A stretch of 64,000 nucleotides of DNA from Marinimicrobium alkaliphilum (GTDB lineage: Bacteria > Pseudomonadota > Gammaproteobacteria > Pseudomonadales > Cellvibrionaceae): the NCBI RefSeq assembly GCF_003259155.1, contig NZ_QGMQ01000004.1:365340-429339 (forward strand). Reading direction: 5' to 3'. Positions 9,512 through 17,893 of this stretch are shown here, piece by piece. Under the pieces are notes generated by a model that saw only the letters and a program-made list of their open reading frames with translations, was not told the origin of the DNA and did no database searches. How positions within the stretch are numbered: the stretch's first letter is position 1; each line of letters opens with the position of its first letter. The translations under genes were made by a program, and so were the position numbers.

Positions 9512-10234
9512 ATGCCGACTCTGTTCATTTCCGATATGCATCTGCACGAAAGCCGCCCGGCCGTGACCGAGGCGTTCTATGATTTTCTGCAGACGCGAGC
9601 CTCGGACGCCCATGCACTCTACATTTTGGGTGATTTCTTCGACGCCTGGATCGGTGACGACGACGACAGTGCTTTGGCGACAGACGTCGCCAAAGCCTTG
9701 GCAAAGGTCTCTGCAGCTGGCACTGAAATATTTCTGATGCACGGCAACCGGGATTTTCTGATTGGCCATGACTACGCCAAGCGCTGTGGTGCCAGCTTGA
9801 TCCCCGGCGGCACCGTGATCGACCTCTACGGCACTCACACGCTACTGATGCACGGAGACGAGTTGTGCACCCAGGATCGCGAGTACATGGCTTTCCGTCA
9901 GCAGGTCCGCTCGCCGGAGTGGCAGCAACAGATTCTGTCTCAACCGCTCACAGTGCGCCGTGCTATGGCTCAGCAGTTGCGAGAGCAAAGTGCGAGCATG
10001 AACAGCCTGAAGGCCGAAGACATCATGGACGTGACACCTGAAGACGTCGTGCGGGTGATGCGTGATGCGCTGGTGACCCGGATGATTCACGGTCACACCC
10101 ACCGCCCGGCCCGCCACCCGCTAGGAATCGACGGACGCAGCGCCGAGCGTATTGTGCTCGGTGACTGGCATGATAAGGGCTGGTGTGTCTATGCCGACGA
10201 GGGTCGACTGGAATTGCAGGATTGGCGGATTTGA
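9512..10234 (+). CDS. lpxH: UDP-2,3-diacylglucosamine diphosphatase
   Basis: 240-residue calcineurin-like phosphoesterase at the inner-membrane face. It cleaves UDP-2,3-diacylglucosamine to lipid X and UMP, the fourth step of lipid A synthesis. Dinuclear-metal motifs are in order: FISDMHLHE (residues 5-13), LGDFFDAWIGDD (about 40-51), MHGNRDFLIG, LMHGDELCT and MIHGHTHRP. The insertion between the third and fourth motifs is normal for LpxH. A GGGAG ribosome site precedes the ATG. It is the second gene of the ppiB-lpxH unit. Confidence 0.96.
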   Translation: MPTLFISDMHLHESRPAVTEAFYDFLQTRASDAHALYILGDFFDAWIGDDDDSALATDVAKALAKVSAAGTEIFLMHGNRDFLIGHDYAKRCGASLIPGGTVIDLYGTHTLLMHGDELCTQDREYMAFRQQVRSPEWQQQILSQPLTVRRAMAQQLREQSASMNSLKAEDIMDVTPEDVVRVMRDALVTRMIHGHTHRPARHPLGIDGRSAERIVLGDWHDKGWCVYADEGRLELQDWRI

Positions 10235-10275
10235 GGGCTTGAGAATTAGAGAGCTAGAAAAGTGACCTGAGTTTT

Positions 10276-10310
10276 GTCGGATTACGCCCTTCGGGCTAAT
10301 CCGACCTACG
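10276..10310. repeat. REP cluster 3 (single element)
   Basis: One perfect element, arms GTCGGATTA/TAATCCGAC with inner arm GCCC-TTC-GGGC, between the convergent lpxH and miaE stops. It may double as a 3'-end hairpin for both genes. Confidence 0.9.
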
Positions 10311-10323
10311 GGAAAGCTCGATC

Positions 10324-10935
10324 CTACTGGAGAGCAGGGACGCCCGAGTGGAAGCGGAACTCGGTGTCCTGGGACTCGATCAGGGTGCGTTCAAAAGCCA
10401 GAAACTCCTGTACTCGGGCATCAATCGATTCCCCTTCCGCTGCTCGCTCCGCCAGCGTCAGATAATCCTCGTAATGCCGCGCCTCCGATTTGAGCAACGA
10501 CAGATAAAATTTCTGTAGCTCCTCATCCAGATACGGTGCCAGTCTGGCAAAGCGTTCGCACGAGCGGGCCTCGATTATCGCGCCTACAATCAACGTGTCG
10601 ATATAGCGCGCCGGCTCATGGGTGCGGACTTTTTTACGTAGCTTCGCCGCGTAGTGACCAGGGGTAATCTGGTCATAGGGTATCCCGCGGGCCTGCATAA
10701 TGCTCATCACCTGCTCGTAATGACGCAACTCCTCCCGCGCCAGGCGTGACATCTTGTGCATCATGTCGTAGTCATCAACATACCGGTACATCAGAGTCAG
10801 TGCCGTGGAGGCCGCTTTTTTTTCGCAGTTGGCATGATCGAGCAACATTAACGGCTCATTCGCCAACGCACTCTGCACCCAGGCGTCCGGGGTTTCACAG
10901 TGCAAAAAGGCTTGAATATGGCTGATATCCTGCAT
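10324..10935 (-). CDS. miaE: tRNA-(ms2io6A37) hydroxylase
   Basis: 203-residue ferritin-like di-iron monooxygenase that hydroxylates the isopentenyl group of ms2i6A37 in tRNAs reading UNN codons. Iron ligands are visible as LDHANCEKKAA near residue 32, REELRHYEQV (ExxH), EARSCERF and SEARHYEDYL (second ExxH). The C-terminal RFHSGVP is a family ending. The product depends on MiaA/MiaB, which are not in this window. It starts 6 bp after the stop of the DUF1289 gene, so the two are co-transcribed. Confidence 0.92.
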   Translation of the reverse strand: MQDISHIQAFLHCETPDAWVQSALANEPLMLLDHANCEKKAASTALTLMYRYVDDYDMMHKMSRLAREELRHYEQVMSIMQARGIPYDQITPGHYAAKLRKKVRTHEPARYIDTLIVGAIIEARSCERFARLAPYLDEELQKFYLSLLKSEARHYEDYLTLAERAAEGESIDARVQEFLAFERTLIESQDTEFRFHSGVPALQ

Positions 10936-10941
10936 TCTAAA

Positions 10942-11430
10942 TCACTCAGTGGTCGACGATTGCTCACCCGCCGGCCTTGGCAACCCGGGCAACACATAGC
11001 GCTCATAGTGAGCGCACGAAAGGGTGTAGAAGTCCTGATCAATGGCATCACGAATGGCCGGCAGTGCCATGCCCTGCCCCCCTGACGCCCGTTCTAATCC
11101 ATAGTGCCGAAGATCCTGGATCTGATTGGCGCCGGCCTTGAGCAGATCAAATACCCACGTGTAGGGACTTTGCTCCTCACGAAAACGGACCTGCTGGTGG
11201 GAGATCTGCTCGTACAGCAGTCGCTCGTCGCTCACTGCCAGGTAATAACTCACCACCTGCACCAGGAAGCTCTCCAAGCGCTGAGCAATCAACCGCTTCT
11301 CGGATTGGTCGTAAACGTTCCAGTCAATGACCTCATGGGCAAATCGCTTGCAACCCCGGCAGACACTGTCGCCAATACCGGTGGAGCAGACGCCCACGCA
11401 AGGGGTTTTTACGGGTGCAAACAGGGACAT
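10942..11430 (-). CDS. DUF1289 protein with a C-terminal extension
   Basis: 162 residues. The N-terminal 50 contain four cysteines, C11-x3-C15 and C24-x2-C27 (TPCVGVCSTG and CRGCKR). This is the DUF1289 signature of short probable Fe-S or zinc binding proteins. The remaining 110 residues form an alpha-helical extension that I do not recognise. Function is unknown. Being six bases upstream of miaE suggests a link to tRNA modification, but this is inference from position. The start ATG is at 11428-11430. Confidence 0.8.
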   Translation of the reverse strand: MSLFAPVKTPCVGVCSTGIGDSVCRGCKRFAHEVIDWNVYDQSEKRLIAQRLESFLVQVVSYYLAVSDERLLYEQISHQQVRFREEQSPYTWVFDLLKAGANQIQDLRHYGLERASGGQGMALPAIRDAIDQDFYTLSCAHYERYVLPGLPRPAGEQSSTTE

Positions 11431-11521
11431 GACATCTCGCTCTCGAATTCCGAGGCATTATACCCTAGTGAGCTCGACCCGCGGCAAGCGGATCGAAAGT
11501 CTGACGCCGACGCCAGCGCGT

Positions 11522-12550
11522 CTAATAGGGGTAACCCGCAATATCGAGCTCGATAGCCCAGAGCGCGCCCGCGCCGGTGATGTAGAGGGTCTTGCGGTCC
11601 GCGCCACCAAATGCGGCATTGGTGATATTGGCATCGATGGCGATGGTCGCGATCGAGTCGCCGTCAGGGGTAAATACCTGGATACGCTGTCTCGTGTGCT
11701 CGGTGGCGTAGATATTCCCCAGACAATCAATGGCAATCCCATCGGGCGTGGACAGCGACGCGATATCCTCACCCTCCCCCGGCACGCCATCCACCAACGG
11801 GTAGCGGCGCAGCACCCCATCTTCCATGTCACCGGAGACATAAAGCACGTTCTGATCTGGCGACAACGCAATACCATTGGGGTTGTACATGCTCTCGTCC
11901 ACCACGGTCACACCGTCCTCGGCCACCCGGTAGACCCGGGTCTTGGGCTGCTCGCCCGGTCCGGCACTGCGCTGAAAATCCGGGTCGGTAAAGAAAATGA
12001 CGCCCTCGTCGGTCACCACCAGATCATTGGGGGAATTGAACGGTTCACCTTCAAACTCATTCACAATCAACTCACGGTCGCCGGTATGCGGGTTATAACG
12101 AGAAATGGCTTTGAGGTCGTGGGTGGCCGACAGCAGATAGCCGTCTCGGTCAATGGCAGCACCGTTGGAGCCGCTGTTATCAATTGCGGTCGTCAGCTCA
12201 CCGGTTTCCGGGTCAAAGCGTTGAATACGGGAGGGAAAATGAGATTCAAAGGTGAAGTCGCTGAAATAGAGCGCACCGTCGATCCACGCAGGTCCCTCGT
12301 AGAGTCCAGCCTGATCCCGACCGGGCGCCGTATTGGGCAGTCGTTCGGCCACCAACTCGCCGCTCGGCGGCCTACCGGGCTCCTCGGGGCAAGCCCAGGT
12401 CGGGGGTGTGGGAACACCGGTGGGAACCGCGTCCGGCTCCGGCGTCTCAGCAACAGGCGGTTCCTCCGCCACTCGGGCCCCATCCCCGCACGCGGTAAGG
12501 GCCAATGCGGCGGCCAAAGCAATGAGTGAATAGCGGGTTGTCGTCAACAT
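11522..12550 (-). CDS. SMP-30/gluconolactonase-like beta-propeller lipoprotein
   Basis: 342 residues. The N-terminus MLTTTRYSLIALAAALALTAC is a lipoprotein signal peptide with lipobox LTAC (Cys at about 21). A Pro-rich linker leads to the six-bladed propeller. LYEGPAWIDGALYFSDFTFE matches the first-blade metal Glu, SPNDLVVTDEGVIFFTDPDF the Asn/Asp blade, and MYNPNGIALSPDQNVLYVSG the third. TPDGIAIDCLGNIYATEH carries the catalytic Asp. Relatives hydrolyse sugar lactones such as gluconolactone in the periplasm. The ATG at 12548-12550 has AAGGAG 8 bases upstream; an upstream in-frame extension lacks support. It is monocistronic and divergent from acnB. Confidence 0.85.
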   Translation of the reverse strand: MLTTTRYSLIALAAALALTACGDGARVAEEPPVAETPEPDAVPTGVPTPPTWACPEEPGRPPSGELVAERLPNTAPGRDQAGLYEGPAWIDGALYFSDFTFESHFPSRIQRFDPETGELTTAIDNSGSNGAAIDRDGYLLSATHDLKAISRYNPHTGDRELIVNEFEGEPFNSPNDLVVTDEGVIFFTDPDFQRSAGPGEQPKTRVYRVAEDGVTVVDESMYNPNGIALSPDQNVLYVSGDMEDGVLRRYPLVDGVPGEGEDIASLSTPDGIAIDCLGNIYATEHTRQRIQVFTPDGDSIATIAIDANITNAAFGGADRKTLYITGAGALWAIELDIAGYPY

Positions 12551-12666
12551 AGAAGGCGCTCCTTGGCAATTATTGTCGAATGTCGTTAGCGCAAACATCA
12601 TAGCCTGAAAACCGGTCAATGTAAGCCCCCGCCACCAAAACACGCTTTCGTTCTGCAAAGGCCCGC

Positions 12667-12695
12667 TTGGGACTGGGGGCCGCTTTGTGTATAAT
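12667..12695 (+). promoter_or_regulatory. acnB promoter
   Basis: TTGGGA at 12667-12672, a 17-bp spacer and a perfect TATAAT at 12690-12695. The leader to the GTG start is about 105 bases and contains a short TCCATG/CATGGA inverted repeat near 12733-12749. Confidence 0.7.
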
Positions 12696-12809
12696 TCGCG
12701 CGCCCTATAACGCTGCGCCCCAGGCGCCGCCATCCATGTCGGTCATGGATAGCCTCTCGCGGCAGAGATCCTGCCAAGGGAGTAACCCATCAATCAGAGG
12801 AAATCAACC

Positions 12810-15428
12810 GTGCTTGAAGCCTATCGTAAACACGTCGAAGAGCGCGCGGCAGAAGGCGTGCCGCCCAAACCCCTGAGCGCCGAACAAGTCGCCGGCCTGG
12901 TCGAGCTGCTGAAGAATCCGCCCGCAGGCGAAGACGCCATCCTGGTCGACCTGATCACCCACCGCGTGCCCGCTGGCGTGGACGAAGCCGCCTATGTCAA
13001 AGCCGCGTTCCTGAGCGCGATCGTCAAAGGCGAAGCTGAAAGCCCCTTGATCACCAAAGAAAATGCCGTAAAGCTGCTGGGCAATATGCACGGCGGTTAC
13101 AACATCGAATCCCTCGTCAATCTGCTCGACGACGCCACGCTGGCGCCTCTGGCGGCTGAGGAACTGAAGCACACCCTGCTGATGTTTGATGCGTTTCACG
13201 ATGTTGAGGAAAAAGCCAAAAACGGCAATGCACACGCCCAAGGTGTCATGCAATCCTGGGCCGATGCCGAGTGGTTTACCCAACGCAACGCCGTTCCCGA
13301 AAGCATCAAACTCACCGTCTTTAAGGTTACCGGCGAAACCAACACCGACGACCTGTCCCCGGCTCAGGATGCCTGGTCCCGCCCGGACATTCCGCTGCAC
13401 GCCCTGGCCATGTACAAGAACGAGCGTGACGGACTGACTCCCGACGAGCCCGGCACCATTGGCCCGATCAAGCAGATCGACGAGCTCAAAAAGAAAGGCT
13501 ATCCCCTCGCCATGGTGGGTGACGTGGTCGGCACCGGTTCTTCACGCAAGTCCGCTACCAACTCGGTGCTCTGGTACATCGGTGACGATATCCCCGGCGT
13601 TCCCAACAAGCGCACCGGCGGTGTCTGTATTGGCAGCAAGGTTGCCCCGATTTTTTACAACACCATGGAAGATGCGGGCGCGCTGGTATTTGAAGCCCCG
13701 GTCGACGACCTGAACATGGGCGACGTGATCGAAGTTCGCCCCTACGAGGGCAAAATCCTTAACGGCGAAACCGGCGAGCTGATCTGCGAGTTCGGCCTCA
13801 AGTCTGACGTACTCCTGGACGAAGTACAGGCCGGCGGCCGGATTCCCCTGATCATCGGTCGCGGACTCACCGGCAAAGCGCGCGAGTCCCTCGGCCTGGC
13901 GCCCTCTACCCTGTTCCGCAGACCCGAGCAGCCCAAAGACACCGGCAAAGGCTACACCCTGGCCCAGAAAATGGTGGGCAAGGCCTGCGGTATCGAAGGC
14001 GTGCGCCCGGGCACCTACTGCGAACCCTACATGACCACCGTCGGTTCCCAGGACACCACCGGCCCCATGACCCGCGACGAACTGAAAGACCTGGCCTGCC
14101 TTGGCTTCTCCGCCGACCTGACCATGCAGTCTTTCTGCCACACGGCGGCCTACCCCAAGCCGGTAGACATCGACACCCAACACACCCTGCCCGACTTCAT
14201 CATGACCCGCGGCGGTGTATCTCTGCGCCCGGCCGACGGCATCATCCACAGCTGGCTGAACCGCATGCTGCTGCCCGATACCGTGGGCACCGGCGGCGAC
14301 TCCCACACCCGCTTCCCGCTCGGCATTTCCTTCCCGGCCGGTTCCGGCCTGGTGGCCTTTGCTGCCGCCACCGGCGTGATGCCGCTGGATATGCCCGAGT
14401 CGGTGCTGGTGCGCTTCAAAGGCGAAATGCAGCCGGGTATCACCCTGCGCGACCTGGTCAATGCCATCCCCTACTACGCCATTCAGAAGGGCTTGCTGAC
14501 CGTTGAGAAGAAGGGCAAGAAAAACATCTTCTCCGGTCGCATTCTGGAAGTGGAAGGCCTGCCGGATCTGAAAGTCGAGCAAGCCTTTGAGATTTCCGAT
14601 GCCTCGGCCGAGCGCTCTGCCGCCGGCTGTACCATCAAGCTGGGCAAAGAGCCCATCATTGAGTACCTGAAATCCAACATCACCATGTTGCGCTGGATGA
14701 TCGAACAGGGTTACGGCGATGTCCGTACCTTGGAGCGTCGTGCACGCAAGATGGAAGAGTGGCTGGAGAATCCGGAACTGATGGAAGCCGATGCGGATGC
14801 CGAATACGCCGAGGTCATCGAGATCGATCTGGCGGAAGTGACCGAGCCCCTGCTGGCGTGCCCGAACGACCCGGACGACGTCAAGAAGCTGTCCGACGTT
14901 CAGAACACCAAGATCGACGAGGTCTTTATCGGTTCGTGCATGACCAATATCGGCCACTTCCGTGCTGCGGGCAAACTGCTCGACGCCAGCAAGGAAGAAC
15001 TGGCCACCCGCCTGTGGATTGCGCCGCCCACCAAGATGGACGAGCACCAACTGATGGAAGAAGGTTACTTCAACATCTTTGGTCGCAAGGGCGCGCGCAC
15101 GGAGATGCCGGGCTGCTCCCTGTGTATGGGTAACCAGGCACGCGTGGCTCCGAACTCTACCGTGGTGTCTACCTCCACACGTAACTTCCCGAACCGTCTG
15201 GGACAAGGTGCCAACGTGTACCTGTCATCCGCCGAGCTGGCGGCAGTGGCCGCCATCACTGGCAAGCTGCCCACGCCTGCGGAGTACCTGGAGTACACCC
15301 AGGGCCTGAACAGCATGGCGAGCGATATCTATCGCTACCTCAACTTTAACGAGATTGAGGAATACCAGAAGTCAGCTGACGAAGGTAAGCGCATCGCTGC
15401 GGTTCAGATCGAAAGCGTTGCCGTATAA
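12810..15428 (+). CDS. acnB: Bifunctional aconitate hydratase 2 / 2-methylisocitrate dehydratase
   Basis: 872 residues against 865 in E. coli AcnB. It isomerises citrate to isocitrate with a [4Fe-4S] cluster, and apo-AcnB is a known post-transcriptional regulator. The N-terminus [22 protein letters not shown] is the HEAT-like AcnB-only domain. The swivel domain includes [20 protein letters not shown]. Cluster cysteines are in [14 protein letters not shown] and [12 protein letters not shown] near the C-terminus. [19 protein letters not shown] carries the substrate Arg/His. The start is GTG at 12810-12812 with AGAGGAAA upstream. A strong intrinsic terminator follows. Confidence 0.98.
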   Translation: MLEAYRKHVEERAAEGVPPKPLSAEQVAGLVELLKNPPAGEDAILVDLITHRVPAGVDEAAYVKAAFLSAIVKGEAESPLITKENAVKLLGNMHGGYNIESLVNLLDDATLAPLAAEELKHTLLMFDAFHDVEEKAKNGNAHAQGVMQSWADAEWFTQRNAVPESIKLTVFKVTGETNTDDLSPAQDAWSRPDIPLHALAMYKNERDGLTPDEPGTIGPIKQIDELKKKGYPLAMVGDVVGTGSSRKSATNSVLWYIGDDIPGVPNKRTGGVCIGSKVAPIFYNTMEDAGALVFEAPVDDLNMGDVIEVRPYEGKILNGETGELICEFGLKSDVLLDEVQAGGRIPLIIGRGLTGKARESLGLAPSTLFRRPEQPKDTGKGYTLAQKMVGKACGIEGVRPGTYCEPYMTTVGSQDTTGPMTRDELKDLACLGFSADLTMQSFCHTAAYPKPVDIDTQHTLPDFIMTRGGVSLRPADGIIHSWLNRMLLPDTVGTGGDSHTRFPLGISFPAGSGLVAFAAATGVMPLDMPESVLVRFKGEMQPGITLRDLVNAIPYYAIQKGLLTVEKKGKKNIFSGRILEVEGLPDLKVEQAFEISDASAERSAAGCTIKLGKEPIIEYLKSNITMLRWMIEQGYGDVRTLERRARKMEEWLENPELMEADADAEYAEVIEIDLAEVTEPLLACPNDPDDVKKLSDVQNTKIDEVFIGSCMTNIGHFRAAGKLLDASKEELATRLWIAPPTKMDEHQLMEEGYFNIFGRKGARTEMPGCSLCMGNQARVAPNSTVVSTSTRNFPNRLGQGANVYLSSAELAAVAAITGKLPTPAEYLEYTQGLNSMASDIYRYLNFNEIEEYQKSADEGKRIAAVQIESVAV

Positions 15429-15452
15429 CGCCCGACGGCTCCCGTAGTACCG

Positions 15453-15485
15453 AAAAGCCCGCCGCTCACCCGGCGGGCTTTTTTA
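15453..15485 (+). terminator. Intrinsic terminator of acnB
   Basis: AAAAGCCCGCCG, a short CTCAC loop, then CGGCGGGCTTTTTT. The stem of 9-12 bp ends in a run of six T, 25 bases after the acnB stop. Confidence 0.9.
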
Positions 15486-15591
15486 TTATTCACTAGGGCT
15501 TCTTGCGTCTCCAGCAGCGGGCCGCTAGCATGGCCCAAAGCGCGGGGAGCCATCCCCGTTGACCTGACAAGACTGACCGGGCAGAACCACG

Positions 15592-16329
15592 ATGATCATC
15601 CAAAACGATTACGTTGACCTGAACACCGCTACCGGCACCATGCGCACCTACGTATACCGACCGGTAGCCGACGGCCGTTACCCGGCCATTATTTTTTATT
15701 CCGAAATTTTCCAGCAGACAGCGCCCATCGCCCGCTCCGCCGCGATCATGGCCGGGCACGGATTTGTGGTGTTGGTGCCGGAGGTGGCGCACGAACTCAA
15801 CCCGATTGGCACGGTGCTGGGCTATGACGATGCAGGTAAGGACAAAGGCAATGCTGACAAATTCGCCAAGCCTCTTAAGGACCACGACAGCGATACCGTG
15901 GCAATGGTCGACTTTCTTGAGCAACAGCCCTATTACGCCGGCAGTGTCGGCAGCATGGGGGTGTGTCTGGGCGGACACCTGGCCTTTCGCGCCGCGCTCA
16001 ACCCTGCTCTCAAGGCGGCCTGCTGCCTCTACGCGACCGACCTGCATTCCAATACCCTGCCCGCCCCCGACGCCGACCAGACGCTGGCGCGCGCCGACGA
16101 AATCCGAGGCGAATTGCTGATGATTTGGGGCCGCCAGGATCCTCACGTGCCGGATGCGCCACGAGCGCAGATCAACGAGGCCTTGCGCAAGGCCGGGTGT
16201 CAGTTCAGTTGGGTGGAAGTCAACGGTCAGCATGCGTTTATGCGTGACGAGGGCGAACGGTACGACCCGGAATTGGCGTTGCAGTGTTACCAGATGGCAG
16301 TGAATTTATTTCGGCGTTGTTTGCGTTGA
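15592..16329 (+). CDS. Dienelactone hydrolase family protein
   Basis: 245-residue alpha/beta hydrolase. The catalytic triad is complete: nucleophile Cys125 in GSMGVCLGGH, Asp183 in WGRQDPHVP and His214 in NGQHAFMRDE. The Cys nucleophile in a GxCxGG elbow marks the dienelactone hydrolase (carboxymethylenebutenolidase) family. It hydrolyses enol-lactones in aromatic catabolism, though many members have other substrates. No other aromatic-degradation gene is present, so the substrate stays open. There is no signal peptide, so it is cytosolic. It stands alone between the acnB terminator and a REP cluster. Confidence 0.85.
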   Translation: MIIQNDYVDLNTATGTMRTYVYRPVADGRYPAIIFYSEIFQQTAPIARSAAIMAGHGFVVLVPEVAHELNPIGTVLGYDDAGKDKGNADKFAKPLKDHDSDTVAMVDFLEQQPYYAGSVGSMGVCLGGHLAFRAALNPALKAACCLYATDLHSNTLPAPDADQTLARADEIRGELLMIWGRQDPHVPDAPRAQINEALRKAGCQFSWVEVNGQHAFMRDEGERYDPELALQCYQMAVNLFRRCLR

Positions 16330-16371
16330 GGCATTAAATCGATTGGGCTTGGGTAGTTCCAGTCGGTATCG

Positions 16372-16482
16372 GTGCCTCAGGTGTCGGATTACACCTTTAG
16401 GGCTAATCCGACCTACTGGAAACAAAGTGCCATTGTTCGAGTAGGTCGGATTAGGCGAAGCCGTAATCCGACACCTGAGGCG
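16372..16482. repeat. REP cluster 4 (inverted pair)
   Basis: Two elements framed by GGTGCCTCAGGTGTCGGATTA and its inverse ending CACCTGAGGC. Inner loops are CACCTTTAGGG and GGCGAAGCC. It lies between the convergent hydrolase gene and the gene at 16503-17882. Confidence 0.9.
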
Positions 16483-16502
16483 CCCTTACCGGCTGGAGGC
16501 AA

Positions 16503-17882
16503 TCAGTCTTCAATCAACTGCAACACCGGACGCCAACCAAACCCCCAACCGGTAAAATCCGCTGGCGTTGCGTGAAAACGCGAGGGCACCAGAAAGCCGC
16601 GATTGATGCCATGCTCATCACCGTAAATGCTGACATTTTCTCGACACCAGGTGGCCGCGCCTCGATCGGTGTGCAGATTCAGTGCAGCGGGTTCAAAAGG
16701 CTCATCGAGCCAACCGTAACGACTGGGAAAGCGTGCGAAATCCCCGTCGGGCTCCACGACACCGCCAATCAGGCGATTCCACTCACTGTCGTGATCCAGT
16801 GTCGACTTGCCACACTGTATGAGGCGGACCCAATAGCGATTGCCGTCGGTATCCGTCACGGTGACATCCTGATCGTAGCGGCGCATGCCCACTCTGACCT
16901 TGCGGTTTTCACCGGCCACCAGCCCGGCCTTTGCCAATGCATTCCAGCTCAGGGAGTGACGGACCGACTGGGCTGCGACGAGTAGCGTCTGCCCCCGATA
17001 ATGGAATTTGAGCCAGTCCGGCGCGCCGGTCTCATGCTCCTCACCCTTGTGAAAACCCACAAGATCAGCGATCTTGGTCCCCGAGCCAAACAGTTCATCG
17101 TTGCCAACCGTGCCGTAGTAGCGCACCTGGCCATCCGGTGAGCGCTGAGCAACAGCATGATCCAGCGTCTCGTCCGGCACGGCCTCAGGCTCGACCACCT
17201 CCAGCACGGGACGCCAATAGACGCGACTACCGCGAAAACCGGGTCGGGCAGCATGGAAGCGGGAGACAAAATAGTAGCCGCGCATGACCCGGCGATTTTG
17301 ACTGTACCGATCCTGACACCAGTTCAGCGACCCCTGATAACCGACCTTCAGATCATCATTGTCATAAGGCCGACGAATCCAGCCGTAGCGCTCGCCGCGA
17401 AAATCCATATCGCCTTGATGAACACCGCCGATCAGGAGATTCCACTCGGACAATTCATCCATGGTGTGTTGTCCACAATGCAGCAGGCGCACCCGATACT
17501 CGGTACCATCGAGATCAGTCACCCGTGCGTCACCATCGGCGGCACCGACGCGCGCAATATCCCACCAAGCCACGGTATGCATGACCGGCTGCTTAGCCAC
17601 CAGAACGCGGCTACGTTCGCCATCAATCTGATAATCAAACGCGAGCCAATCCGGGCTGGCTCGGTGGATCTCGCCACGGACCTTGCCCCGTGCGTCCACC
17701 GGCTGGATCAGGTCGGGAAAGGTTTTTTCACCAAAGAGGGCGCTGCTCGAGCGCTCACCGTAGAAGCGCACGACCACCTGACGGTTGTCGTAGTCGGTGG
17801 CAAGAGTTTCAACCGGGTCGCGCTCACAGCCCCACACCAACGCGAGTGCTGCAAGCCAACCAAAACGCAGTAGATAGGCCAT
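16503..17882 (-). CDS. Predicted exported protein of two about 200-residue repeats, each with one Cys pair
   Basis: 459 residues; not assigned to a characterised family. The N-terminus MAYLLRFGWLAALALVWGC is a signal peptide with a possible lipobox at Cys19, although Trp at -2 is unusual. The rest is an internal duplication, about 31-231 and 250-459. Matching segments are VRLLHCGQHTMDELSEWNLLIGGV against VRLIQCGKSTLDHDSEWNRLIGGV, and FVSRFHA to YWRPVLEVV against VPSRFHA to GWRPVLQLI. The only other cysteines are C136/C189 in repeat 1 and C357/C413 in repeat 2, at equivalent places with 53 and 56 residue spacing. The EWNxLI plus WRPVL motif pair recalls domains in some surface and phage-tail proteins, from memory only. 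It starts 11 bp after the sigma-54 activator gene and is probably in its operon. Confidence 0.7.
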   Translation of the reverse strand: MAYLLRFGWLAALALVWGCERDPVETLATDYDNRQVVVRFYGERSSSALFGEKTFPDLIQPVDARGKVRGEIHRASPDWLAFDYQIDGERSRVLVAKQPVMHTVAWWDIARVGAADGDARVTDLDGTEYRVRLLHCGQHTMDELSEWNLLIGGVHQGDMDFRGERYGWIRRPYDNDDLKVGYQGSLNWCQDRYSQNRRVMRGYYFVSRFHAARPGFRGSRVYWRPVLEVVEPEAVPDETLDHAVAQRSPDGQVRYYGTVGNDELFGSGTKIADLVGFHKGEEHETGAPDWLKFHYRGQTLLVAAQSVRHSLSWNALAKAGLVAGENRKVRVGMRRYDQDVTVTDTDGNRYWVRLIQCGKSTLDHDSEWNRLIGGVVEPDGDFARFPSRYGWLDEPFEPAALNLHTDRGAATWCRENVSIYGDEHGINRGFLVPSRFHATPADFTGWGFGWRPVLQLIED

Positions 17883-17893
17883 TGTTATTATTC

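Noticed and set aside
13542..15206. 554-codon minus-strand reading frame opposite acnB
   Set aside because: It is antisense to a clearly real acnB, with His/Gly/Gln-rich composition typical of shadow frames.
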